In this document: positions 34,525 to 41,806 of the stretch, piece by piece | Position numbering within the stretch: position 1 is the first letter of the stretch | How the letters are laid out: every line of letters starts with the position of its first letter | Assembly (NCBI GenBank): GCA_934292725.1 | Contig: CAKQXY010000034.1 | Location: forward strand, 1-41,897 | DNA length: 41,897 nucleotides | Direction: 5' to 3' | Source of the DNA: an uncultured Lachnospiraceae bacterium | Lineage (GTDB): Bacteria; Bacillota; Clostridia; Lachnospirales; Lachnospiraceae | Notes under the pieces: generated by a model | Database searches by the model: none | What the model was told of the DNA's origin: nothing | Seen by the model: the letters and a program-made list of their open reading frames with translations, nothing else | Program-made: the position numbers and the translations under genes

Positions 34525-34564
34525 TAGGTTTATCATGGAAGCATCTTCTAGTTTTATGAAAGCG

Positions 34565-34756
34565 TTACAGTTCACGGATATATGTTACGAAAACCCTTCG
34601 GTGCAATGGTTTCGTCGCCGGACCAAACTCCGCAGGTTCCTTTTATGTTCTTTCTTATCATACATTACTTTGAAAGACCTGCTTCAAGTGTCCGGCTCGT
34701 GAAAGCCATTCACCTTCGGGTTTAGATTTAAGTATTAAATTAGCCGTGAACTGTAG
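34565..34756. repeat. Palindromic MITE-like repeat, copy C
   Basis: 192 bp with terminal inverted repeats TTACAGTTCACGG (34565-34577) and CCGTGAACTGTAG (34744-34756), 12 of 13 matching. Inside are ACCCTTCGGTGCAATGGTTTCGTCGCC (split: ACCCTTCGGTG, CAATGGTTTCGTCGCC), as in copy D, and a second stem, GCCGGAC (34617-34623) with GTCCGGC (34690-34696). It fills the gap between the transporter ATPase stop and the tcdA promoter. No target-site duplication is evident. Confidence 0.82.
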
Positions 34757-34764
34757 TCTCACCA

Positions 34765-35865
34765 CTATTTTATAATTTTCCCCAACTGCTTTGCATAGGA
34801 AAGAAGTTCTTCATTGGCTTTCTCGAAGGTGCCAAAATGAGGGCGGCAACAGATTACATGGTCGCACTCTTTTAGCGTAGCTTTTGCGGCTTCTAGTGTC
34901 TTGCCTTTGATTGGCTCGAAGCTTTTTGATGCTATTACATTAGCGGCGAGTGCCTTTGCGACTGGATAATCGAGGTCGTTTTCAAAGAGAATGCCTGTGG
35001 CAAATGGAATGTTTTTTCGCTGCAGCTTTCTGTAAATGTTTCGCCCGGTCCCGTCACCGGCGATGACAAAAACAGATGGCTTTCCATAAGGCTTTGGCAG
35101 TTCTGCATTCATGGTTTTCTCATCGAAGCTTCCTGACGAGATGCCAAACAGCTTTGAAATATATCCTTTTGTAAAAATTTCCTGTGGTGTTCCAAAACGC
35201 TCTGATGTCGTTCCATTCACGCAAAGAATCTGATCGGAAATGCGCTCAGCGAGGTCTAACTCGTGAAGCGACATGATGACGGTCAACTTTTTCTGGTGCT
35301 TCATTTCCTGTAGAATTGATAAAAATTCCAACTTATATTTCACATCCAGATAAGAGGTCGGTTCATCCAAGATTAAAATCTGTGGTTCCTGACAAATCGC
35401 ACGCGCAAGCATGACGCGCTGGCGCTGTCCATCGCTGATTTTGTTAAAGTCTAGATCCTTTATCTGTGTTACATGCACCAATTCCATTGCTTCATTTATC
35501 ACCTTCCAATCGGACGAAGAAAGGATTCCAAAACGCCCCGTATAAGGATAACGGCCTGTCGCAACTACATCCTCACAGGTCATTTTTTCTGCGCGAAGTT
35601 TTTGTGTCATTACGACTGCCATGCTCTGTGACAGCTGTTGTCCTGACAGCCTTGACAATTCTTTCTGATCGAGATAAATACTTCCGCCAAGTGTTTCAAG
35701 CTGTCTGGCAATGCTCTTTAGCACGGTGGATTTTCCTGCACCGTTTGGACCGATCAGTGTCAGAATCTCACCCTGTTCAAGAGAAAATTCTATATTATCT
35801 ACCACGATGTGCTTTTGATAGCCAACGCAAAGCTTTTTCGTTTGAAGATATCCTTTTTCACTCAT
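34765..35865 (-). CDS. FecE/BtuD-type ABC transporter ATPase with C-terminal extension
   Basis: 366 residues; the family is usually about 255. The ATPase part has Walker A GPNGAGKST (39-47), signature SDGQRQR (144-150), Walker B ILILDEPT (163-170) and the switch His in MSLHELD. This subtype serves siderophore, heme and cobalamin importers. The extra C-terminal ~110 residues (from about 262) look like a small nucleotide-binding or Rossmann-like domain with VIAGDGTGRNIYRKLQ, GILFENDLDYPVAKALAA and CDHVICCRPHFGT. Its role is unknown to me. Last gene of the riboswitch-led operon, 12 bases after the permease. Confidence 0.85.
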   Translation of the reverse strand: MSEKGYLQTKKLCVGYQKHIVVDNIEFSLEQGEILTLIGPNGAGKSTVLKSIARQLETLGGSIYLDQKELSRLSGQQLSQSMAVVMTQKLRAEKMTCEDVVATGRYPYTGRFGILSSSDWKVINEAMELVHVTQIKDLDFNKISDGQRQRVMLARAICQEPQILILDEPTSYLDVKYKLEFLSILQEMKHQKKLTVIMSLHELDLAERISDQILCVNGTTSERFGTPQEIFTKGYISKLFGISSGSFDEKTMNAELPKPYGKPSVFVIAGDGTGRNIYRKLQRKNIPFATGILFENDLDYPVAKALAANVIASKSFEPIKGKTLEAAKATLKECDHVICCRPHFGTFEKANEELLSYAKQLGKIIK

Positions 35866-35877
35866 CTTAAATTCCTC

Positions 35878-36897
35878 TTACTCCGCTGTTCTTTCCTTAT
35901 TTCTTCGAATCATAATCCAAAGCACAATTGGTGCACCAAAAATTGCTGTGACTGTGCTTATGCTAAGTTCAGTCGGTGCCATCACTGTTCTTGCTAACAG
36001 GTCACAAAATAAGCAGAATACACTTCCTCCTAAGAAACATGCCGGAATCATTAAGATCGGTTTTGTACTGGAAAGAAACTGCTTTGCCAAATGCGGCACG
36101 GCAATCCCTACAAAAGAAATCGGTCCTGCAAATGCTACGATACACGCAGAAAGAATACTTGAAAGAAGTACCATAGCCGTGCGAAGTCCCTTCACATTTA
36201 CTCCGAGATTTTTAGCATACGATTCACCCAGCTGATATGCGCTAAGCGGCTTTGACAATAGAAAAACGGCTGCCGATGTCACTGCCACAGTGACTGCCAT
36301 CACAGTCACATTGTCCCAGGTTGTGCCTGAAAAGCTTCCTCTTGACCAGTTATGAAGATTAACAATTTGCGCATCATCAGCAAAGGTCACGACAAGTTCC
36401 GTTATGGCTGAACAGATATAGCCGATCATTACACCGGCGACAACAAGCATAGACATACTGTCGACCTTTCGCGATACCAGTAACACAAATCCCATTGAAA
36501 TCATTGCTCCGACAAACGCTGCCACAATCATCATTCCAGAACTTACGCTAATGGCCTGTCCCATCAAAAATACCATGACAACCGATACGGTCATCTTTGC
36601 ACCAGAGGAAATACCAAGAACAAACGGACCTGCAATCGGGTTATGAAAAAAGGTCTGTAATAGATAACCTGCCAGACCAAGCGCTCCTCCAAGAATCAGA
36701 GCAGCCAGCATTCTGGGCATACGAATATCCCACAGAATCCTGGCATTTTCAACTGTTTTTCCCTGAATGGATGCCACAATATCGAAAACCGGAATTGAAA
36801 CACTTCCGATGCAGATATTTAATTCACCAAGCAGCACCACACAGCCTCCCAAAAGGAGAAATACAATGATGTATCTTAGTTTTCGTTTTTGTTCCAT
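35878..36897 (-). CDS. FecCD/BtuC-family ABC transporter permease
   Basis: 339 residues, about ten membrane segments, typical of the vitamin B12, heme and siderophore importers. Visible are RMLAALILGGALGLAGYLLQ (split by family as RMPRMLAAL, GGALGLAG), FFHNPIAGPFVLGISSGA, GPISFVGIAVPHLAKQF and the C-terminal GAPIVLWIMIRRN. AAAGGAGA stands eight bases before the ATG at 36897; the frame extends to 36945 but has no site there and runs into repeat copy D. The substrate could be a corrinoid, another metal-tetrapyrrole or a metal chelate; B12 riboswitch control favours a corrinoid. Confidence 0.88.
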   Translation of the reverse strand: MEQKRKLRYIIVFLLLGGCVVLLGELNICIGSVSIPVFDIVASIQGKTVENARILWDIRMPRMLAALILGGALGLAGYLLQTFFHNPIAGPFVLGISSGAKMTVSVVMVFLMGQAISVSSGMMIVAAFVGAMISMGFVLLVSRKVDSMSMLVVAGVMIGYICSAITELVVTFADDAQIVNLHNWSRGSFSGTTWDNVTVMAVTVAVTSAAVFLLSKPLSAYQLGESYAKNLGVNVKGLRTAMVLLSSILSACIVAFAGPISFVGIAVPHLAKQFLSSTKPILMIPACFLGGSVFCLFCDLLARTVMAPTELSISTVTAIFGAPIVLWIMIRRNKERTAE

Positions 36898-36935
36898 TGT
36901 AAGCAATCTCCTTTCCAAAAATTGGCAATGCTGTG

Positions 36936-36991
36936 TACTGTTCACTCGTCATGCTACGAAGCCCTTCGGTGCAATGGTTTCGTCGCCCATG
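36936..36991. repeat. Palindromic dispersed repeat, partial copy D
   Basis: TACTGTTCACTCGTCATGC at the left, followed by TACGAAGCCCTTCGGTG and CAATGGTTTCGTCGCC, matches copy A read on its minus strand and the left part of copy C. Only one half is present, without the second terminal repeat. It lies within the transporter operon, between the binding-protein and permease genes. Confidence 0.75.
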
Positions 36992-37000
36992 TTTTATTTG

Positions 37001-38197
37001 TTAGTTCAAACGATACAAATAGTTCATTTCTGTATCATCTGCACCCTGAAGCATGTTGTGAATATCTTCAATTAAAAAGCCAATTGACATTGACTGCTGG
37101 TAGACATCCTTTTCGGTACACCAGACGTCACCGCTTTTTACTGCTTTAAAATCAGATAAAACTGAACATTTTTCTATAAGCTCATCAACTGACTTCACAC
37201 CGCCGTCTACAGTGCTGTTATAAATCAAATAGTCTGCGTCCTTTGCATTTTTGTAAAACTCTTCCACCTGCATATTCATAGTGGAGCGTCTTGAATCTTC
37301 ATCGCCTAGATTTTCAAAAATATATCGCCCCCCAGCAAGCTCTATCATTTTAGGAATATAGTCGTTGCTCTGACGCACCTGGACAAGACCATTTGAAGTA
37401 ATATAGAAAAATGCAACCGTCTTGTCTGTTTTCTTTGTTGCTGTGACATGCTTTACAATCTCTGTCTGTTTTTCAAAGGCTTTTTCTGCCTCCTCTTCCT
37501 TTCCAGTCAGCGCGCCAAAAAATTTAATCCACTCCACACGGCCAAGCGGATCTGTCTCATAGCTCGAATACTCGATAATGACTGGAATATCGAAATCTTC
37601 CAGCATTTCCTTGACATCTGGTGAATGAAGAATCATGCTGTTCTCGATCGCAAGTGAACATTTTTTTGAGACTAACAATTCGTAATCAGGACTACTATAT
37701 TTACCAGCATAGAGCATCTTTCCTTGCTCCATTGCCTCTTTTGCCTCATCAATATACCAATTTTCTGCCTTCTGACCAGAAAAATGGATGCAATCCAGCG
37801 CACCTAGCTCTCGAAACATATCCATAACAGCTGATGAAACCAGATAAATTCCATCCGCTGGCTGCTTCAGTACAACAATATCTTCATCAAGATTATCTGG
37901 TATATCCTTGTCCTCTGGCACGGTCAAAATCTGTGTGCCGTCCTTTGTCTTTAACAGGGTATAATCACCATAATAATCCACTGAAAAATTTTCGGCATAG
38001 GAAAGAGCCATACTGCCAGTCGGCTCTCCCAACACATTCTGCTTGCTAGCTTTATTTTCTGATGCGCTCTCATCCGCATTTGACTCTATTTTTGTTAAGC
38101 TTTGCTTTCCATCACTTTTCTGTGCTTTTCCACATCCTGAAAATAACATCAATGTGCTGATCAGTACACAGCCTACAAGTAAACGTTTTCTTCTCAT
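37001..38197 (-). CDS. ABC transporter substrate-binding lipoprotein (BtuF/FepB-like)
   Basis: 398 residues. A lipoprotein signal peptide (RRKRLLVG, hydrophobic core, FSGC with the modified Cys about residue 22) anchors it to the membrane. The mature part has the type III periplasmic binding protein pattern: YLVSSAVMDMFRELGALDCI, KKCSLAIENSM, IPVIIEYSSYE, a long alpha-helical segment with EEEAEKAFEKQTEIV, and MIELAGGRYIFENLGDED. The family binds corrinoids, hemes or ferric siderophores. Its ATG shares one base with the stop of the preceding gene (TGATG), so translation is coupled. With the permease and ATPase it forms a complete importer. Confidence 0.87.
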   Translation of the reverse strand: MRRKRLLVGCVLISTLMLFSGCGKAQKSDGKQSLTKIESNADESASENKASKQNVLGEPTGSMALSYAENFSVDYYGDYTLLKTKDGTQILTVPEDKDIPDNLDEDIVVLKQPADGIYLVSSAVMDMFRELGALDCIHFSGQKAENWYIDEAKEAMEQGKMLYAGKYSSPDYELLVSKKCSLAIENSMILHSPDVKEMLEDFDIPVIIEYSSYETDPLGRVEWIKFFGALTGKEEEAEKAFEKQTEIVKHVTATKKTDKTVAFFYITSNGLVQVRQSNDYIPKMIELAGGRYIFENLGDEDSRRSTMNMQVEEFYKNAKDADYLIYNSTVDGGVKSVDELIEKCSVLSDFKAVKSGDVWCTEKDVYQQSMSIGFLIEDIHNMLQGADDTEMNYLYRLN

Positions 38198-39189
38198 CAC
38201 TCTGCCGTCTTGATTGTAGAAGAATCAAAAGTAAGCGTATATTCAATCTCATGTGGCTTACTCATTGCTACGGTATCTGCAATCACATCAAGTGCTGTAT
38301 CAAATGCAGCCACCGGAATCTCAAATGCAGAGTTTCCTTCTGTATTGACTGGAAGATATTTTTCATCATTCACAAGCATGTAATCATAGTTTGGGCTACT
38401 CCAGACAATTGAAGCAGTCACTTTGCCTTCCTTCACTGTGAGCGTAGCTGGAGACTCAATCGAAGCTCTGCCGCTTCCGCCTTCAAGTGTAACCTCTGCT
38501 GTATAAGTACCATCTTCAAGGTCAACTGTGCTCTTTGTATCATCCTCTTTTGGCTCTGGGTTAGATACGCTTACCTTATGATCATACCATGTTCCCTTTG
38601 TTCCAATAAGAGCAACATCAAATTCTTCGTCAAGTGCAGGAACTGGAATATCAAAGCCATAGACTTCCTCTGTCATTCCATCGCTGTATGTTACACTATC
38701 TGTAGTTGGATCTAAAAGCTGTGCGCCTTCCTTTGCAGCATCTGCTGCAAGACCATAATAAAGATTTAAAATCTTCTTCGATGTAAGTGAAACATGAATG
38801 GTCATCTCTCCATCCTTTACAGTCAGAGTACCCTTTCCATCACATGCTTCATTTACATGGAACATACTGCTGTCAGTGTTAAAATCAGCAATGTAGACAC
38901 CATCTGCCAGCTCATCAGATTCAGAAACTGCTGCCTTTGTATCTGCCTCGGTCTTACTTTCAGTTTCTTTTTCTGTCTCTGTTTCAGTTTCTTTTAAAGT
39001 TTCCTTGCTTGTCTCTTTAATTGTTTCTTTTTCCGTTTTCTCTTCTGTCTGCTTTTCGGATGCTGTCTCGAAAGCAGAAGTCTTTGTTGCTGCCAAAGAC
39101 TCCTGCTTATCTTTCTTCTGTCCGCATCCAACGGATGACAGACAGGTCACTAACAGCATACCAACTACAGCGATATTTTTTCTTCTCAT
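38197..39189 (-). CDS. Surface lipoprotein with two NEAT-like domains
   Basis: 330 residues. A signal peptide ends in SSVGC (Cys22), a plausible lipobox. A Thr/Glu/Lys-rich spacer follows (about 30-90, repeats such as KETSKETLKETETETEKE), probably spanning the cell wall. Two similar beta-rich domains come next, about 95-215 and 222-326. Each begins DG.Y.A, has TLTVK.G in the middle and F.IPV.A.D later, with a histidine near its end (YDHKVSV, PHEIEYT). The layout resembles NEAT domains that bind heme near iron transporters, but I cannot confirm the family or heme-ligand residues. It lies between the exported chelatase and the binding protein, so handing over a tetrapyrrole is a plausible role. 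Confidence 0.72.
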   Translation of the reverse strand: MRRKNIAVVGMLLVTCLSSVGCGQKKDKQESLAATKTSAFETASEKQTEEKTEKETIKETSKETLKETETETEKETESKTEADTKAAVSESDELADGVYIADFNTDSSMFHVNEACDGKGTLTVKDGEMTIHVSLTSKKILNLYYGLAADAAKEGAQLLDPTTDSVTYSDGMTEEVYGFDIPVPALDEEFDVALIGTKGTWYDHKVSVSNPEPKEDDTKSTVDLEDGTYTAEVTLEGGSGRASIESPATLTVKEGKVTASIVWSSPNYDYMLVNDEKYLPVNTEGNSAFEIPVAAFDTALDVIADTVAMSKPHEIEYTLTFDSSTIKTAE

Positions 39190-39225
39190 ATAATTGCTAT
39201 GCCCTTTGCTTTTATGTATTTTTAA

Positions 39226-40446
39226 TTACTGCTCGTTGATTACAGCTGCAGTATGATCAATGTAAAGCTTCTGGATACCCTCGATCTCACCAAGACCAAA
39301 TATCTGAGTATCTACGCTTTCAAACTTTTCAGATGCTTCAAACTGGCTTAACCAGGAATCCTCATCATCACCTGCCATATCGTTGTTTGCGTGATCACCA
39401 GCAACAACCATCAATGGACGAAGAATAACCTTTGTATAACCAGCCTCTGCTACTGCATCAATAACATTCTCACAAGCAGTCTCCTCTGGCTCACCCTCTA
39501 CAGTTCCGATAAATACATTTTCATATCCAAGGTCATTCATCTGAGTCTGCATCTGGCTGTAGGATACCTTTGCTGTATGAGAAGTTCCGTGACCCATAAA
39601 TACAAATGCAACGCCATCTTCCTTTGCTGCATCCAGACTATCATAGCCTGCCTTCTCAACTGCCTCAGCTGTCAGAATCTCTGCAACTGCTTTCTTGTCA
39701 TCATTTACTACAGTAGCATCGTCGCCAACCTCACCAAGAAGCGGCTCAGCAACCTTTACAGACTCAAACTTGTCCTCATACTCCTCTACTGCATCCATGA
39801 GTTCATCATATTCTGCACCATGCATCAGATGAGTTGGCTGAATAACAAGATTCTTTACACCATTATCAACTGCGCGGTCAAGTGCCTGCTCAACATTATC
39901 GATACACTCGCCATCACGAGCCTGTACGTGATTGATAATAATCTGTGCTGTAAATGCACGTCTTACAGACCAGTCTGGATATGCTTCCTGCAATGCATCC
40001 TCAATTCCCTTGATATCAGCAACACGGCTGTCATTAAAGGAAGTACCAAAGCTTACAACAAGAATCTCATTCTCACCAATCTCATCACCGTTTCTCGGAT
40101 CATCCTTAGAAGCATCTCCTGTATCTCTTCCGAAGTAATCCGGATCAGCGTTCTCACCCTCAACAAGCTCCTTCTGTGCGTCAGTCAATGCGTCCCACGC
40201 TTCCTTTGCTTCCTTACACTGCTCATCGGTCTTATCGGTTCTCTCCTGAACATAAATTGCATCAATCAGATCTGCAACCTTATCAGCAGCTTCCTGATCT
40301 GCTGATTCACTTTCTGCCTCAGTTGATCCTGCCTCAGTGCTTGCTGCCTCAGTTGTTGTCTCCTTCTCACTTGCTGCATAGCCTGTCATGCTCATAGTGC
40401 CCATCAAGGACAGAGATACCAGTACTGCCAGATTTCTTCTTCTCAT
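39226..40446 (-). CDS. cbiK: Exported CbiK-family sirohydrochlorin cobaltochelatase
   Basis: 406 residues; cytoplasmic CbiK has about 265. A signal peptide (MRRRNLAVLV, core, GYA before Ala25) predicts export. A Thr/Glu/Ser/Ala-rich linker and a small helical module (about 55-97: ADLIDAI, CKEAKEAWDALTDAQKELVEG, seen in other exported Firmicute proteins) precede the chelatase domain (about 126-406). That domain keeps LVVSFGTSFNDSR, IQPTHLMHGAEYDEL (His206), MGHGTSHTAK (His286 and His290) and PLMVVAGDHANNDMAGD, matching the metal-binding histidines of CbiK. The family inserts cobalt into sirohydrochlorin. Periplasmic CbiK of Desulfovibrio and the related surface protein IhtB of Porphyromonas are precedents for export. 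First gene after the cobalamin riboswitch. Confidence 0.88.
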   Translation of the reverse strand: MRRRNLAVLVSLSLMGTMSMTGYAASEKETTTEAASTEAGSTEAESESADQEAADKVADLIDAIYVQERTDKTDEQCKEAKEAWDALTDAQKELVEGENADPDYFGRDTGDASKDDPRNGDEIGENEILVVSFGTSFNDSRVADIKGIEDALQEAYPDWSVRRAFTAQIIINHVQARDGECIDNVEQALDRAVDNGVKNLVIQPTHLMHGAEYDELMDAVEEYEDKFESVKVAEPLLGEVGDDATVVNDDKKAVAEILTAEAVEKAGYDSLDAAKEDGVAFVFMGHGTSHTAKVSYSQMQTQMNDLGYENVFIGTVEGEPEETACENVIDAVAEAGYTKVILRPLMVVAGDHANNDMAGDDEDSWLSQFEASEKFESVDTQIFGLGEIEGIQKLYIDHTAAVINEQ

Positions 40447-40578
40447 GTTTGCTTACCTAGCCTTTCTTTTTTTTGCAGTTTTTCTGCTTCTTCAAATCAA
40501 ATATAAAGCAGCCAAAAACGATTTGCTTCCAACCATGATTTTTCCAGCAGTCATCAAAGGAACTGATAAAATGCATAC

Positions 40579-40598
40579 AAAAAGAAAGACTCCTTTCT
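40579..40598 (-). terminator. Possible expression-platform hairpin of the riboswitch
   Basis: Minus strand: AGAAAG, loop GAGT, CTTTCT, followed by TTTTT. The stem is only six bp and AT-rich, so it is a weak candidate for the regulated terminator between the riboswitch and the chelatase gene. A longer TGCAAAAT/ATTTTGCA pairing (near 40636-40667) lies upstream and might compete or assist. Confidence 0.35.
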
Positions 40599-40721
40599 GA
40601 TCCATTGTCAGAGAAAGAGCCGTACACAAATAAATCTGCAAAATCAATGTCTGTATCAATTTTGCAAACTCAAACGTACAACCTTTTTACTCGTGGTCTG
40701 AAACTTTCGTTTCTGTACAGC

Positions 40722-40870
40722 GTTCAGGCAGGTCTCCCGGCTTAAGATCATAGCATCGGCCATCTTCCCAGTTTCCCAGTGATTTTGCGGCTCCTGCTCC
40801 CTATCACGGTGACGAGTTCGTACAGGATTTGCACCTGTTTCCCTTTTCACCGGAGCCAACCTACTACTAT
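40722..40870 (-). promoter_or_regulatory. Cobalamin (AdoCbl) riboswitch
   Basis: On the minus strand, in order: GGTTGGCTCCGGTGAAAAGGG (split: GGCTCC, GGTGAAAAGGGAA), CAGGTGCAAATCCTGTAC, CCGCAAAATCACTGGGAA, CTGGGAAGATGGC, and GCCGGGAGACCTGCCTGAA. These are the conserved blocks of the class I cobalamin riboswitch, including the B12 box (here AATCACTGG in place of GCCACTGG) and the GGAGACCTGCC end. It should bind adenosylcobalamin and reduce expression of the downstream operon. Boundaries of the outer stem are approximate. Confidence 0.92.
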
Positions 40871-40918
40871 TTTTTCGATTGCTCCGACACCTGAACACTC
40901 CATATTTAATTTTATCTT

Positions 40919-40947
40919 ACTATAGCACACTTTACTGGTAAGTTCAA
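40919..40947 (-). promoter_or_regulatory. Promoter of the riboswitch-controlled operon
   Basis: Minus strand: TTGAAC (40942-40947), 17-base spacer, TATAGT (40919-40924). Transcription would begin near 40912, about 45 bases before the first conserved riboswitch block. Confidence 0.7.
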
Positions 40948-41035
40948 TCTAATTTTATAAAAGTTCCTTATAATCATAGGGTACATTATACTGGTCAAGC
41001 TTTTTTGTAACACTTTGTTCGATAAATACCTACTT

Positions 41036-41194
41036 TTAACGAGCCTCCATTGGTGTTAAATAATTATTGTGTGAATGAGGGCGAACATAGTTGTACCAAT
41101 TTATGTATTTAGTAGTTAGTTCATCCATCATCTCTACATTTGAAAATGAAGTTACGTTATAAAAATTGCTTTTGAAAGTATTATAAAATCTTTC
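41036..41194 (-). pseudogene. 3' remnant of an IS3-family transposase
   Basis: A 52-codon open frame ending in TAA, without start. It reads ERFYNTFKSNFYNV, then EMMDELTTKYINWYNYVRPH, and ends LTPMEAR. The spaced WYN..R.H...YLTP.E motif is the end of the integrase core of IS3-family transposases. The rest of the gene is gone. The break point touches the stop codon of the TetR gene. The region 40970-41035 after the stop may hold the right IS end, but I could not identify its inverted repeat. Confidence 0.85.
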
Positions 41195-41195
41195 C

Positions 41196-41702
41196 CTATA
41201 ACATCCCATGCATACTAAGAAGAGTGCTCATTGTTTCTGCTGATTCGCACATACCACGTTTCAACCATTCTTCAATCCAGCCGAGGATACCGTTGGCAAC
41301 AAAGACAACGGTGTAGGCGGTCATATTATCCATTGTTTCAGAAGGTCCCCAAATGGTAAGATAGCTTTCTTTGAATAAATGGAATAATCCGCGCTTCTGG
41401 ATTAACATCATAATATCACCATGTTGTTTTAGATGCATAAAAAGATGCCCGAATAATTCTGCATTCGAGTCAGAGTTTTTTTGTTTCCATTCATTATCCC
41501 ATTCGGATAGCAGCTTATAGAGATATTTTTTTATAATATCTTCTTTGTCAGCATAGTTCCTATAGAATGAGTTGCGGCTTACCTGAGCTTTTTTTGTTAT
41601 TTCCCCAATATTGATATCGGACAATTCTTTCTCCTTCAGTAATTCCAATAACGTAGTTGTAATTTGTTGTTTCACATAAGTGTTCTTATCTTGATTATTC
41701 AT
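41196..41702 (-). CDS. TetR/AcrR-family transcriptional regulator
   Basis: About 168 residues, cytoplasmic DNA-binding protein. The N-terminal HTH is clear: LLELLKEKELSDINIGEITK, then AQVSRNSFYRNYADKEDII. The C-terminal ligand domain is helical (FMHLKQHGDIMMLIQKRG, FVANGILGWIEEWLKRGM). Two starts are possible: 41702, with GGGAGA 12 bases upstream, and 41732, without a site; I use 41702. Its stop codon lies one base from the transposase remnant, so the last few residues (LSMHGML) may come from the insertion. A near-palindrome at 41787-41806 may be its operator. The regulated gene is not visible. Confidence 0.82.
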   Translation of the reverse strand: MNNQDKNTYVKQQITTTLLELLKEKELSDINIGEITKKAQVSRNSFYRNYADKEDIIKKYLYKLLSEWDNEWKQKNSDSNAELFGHLFMHLKQHGDIMMLIQKRGLFHLFKESYLTIWGPSETMDNMTAYTVVFVANGILGWIEEWLKRGMCESAETMSTLLSMHGML

Positions 41703-41786
41703 GATGGTACAAATCTCCCTGTTTTGTGCCATTTTTTTTAATGGCTTGATTTTAGCAAAAATTGATGATACATTTGTTACAACATA

Positions 41787-41806
41787 GATGGTACAAAAGT
41801 TCCATC
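41787..41806. promoter_or_regulatory. Candidate TetR operator
   Basis: GATGGTACAAAAGTTCCATC is a nearly perfect 20-bp palindrome about 85 bases upstream of the TetR start. A half-site with the same GATGGTACAAA lies at 41703-41713, directly before the start codon. Autoregulation is a natural inference. A GGAGG at 41816-41820 on the plus strand hints at a divergent gene, but the frames after it stop within a few codons. Confidence 0.5.

Noticed and set aside
39391..40305. 304-codon plus-strand open frame
   Set aside because: Antisense shadow of the exported CbiK gene; Cys, Ile, Leu and Asn rich with no motif or ribosome binding site.
40656..40898. 80-codon minus-strand frame
   Set aside because: It lies over the conserved blocks of the cobalamin riboswitch, which explain the sequence better.
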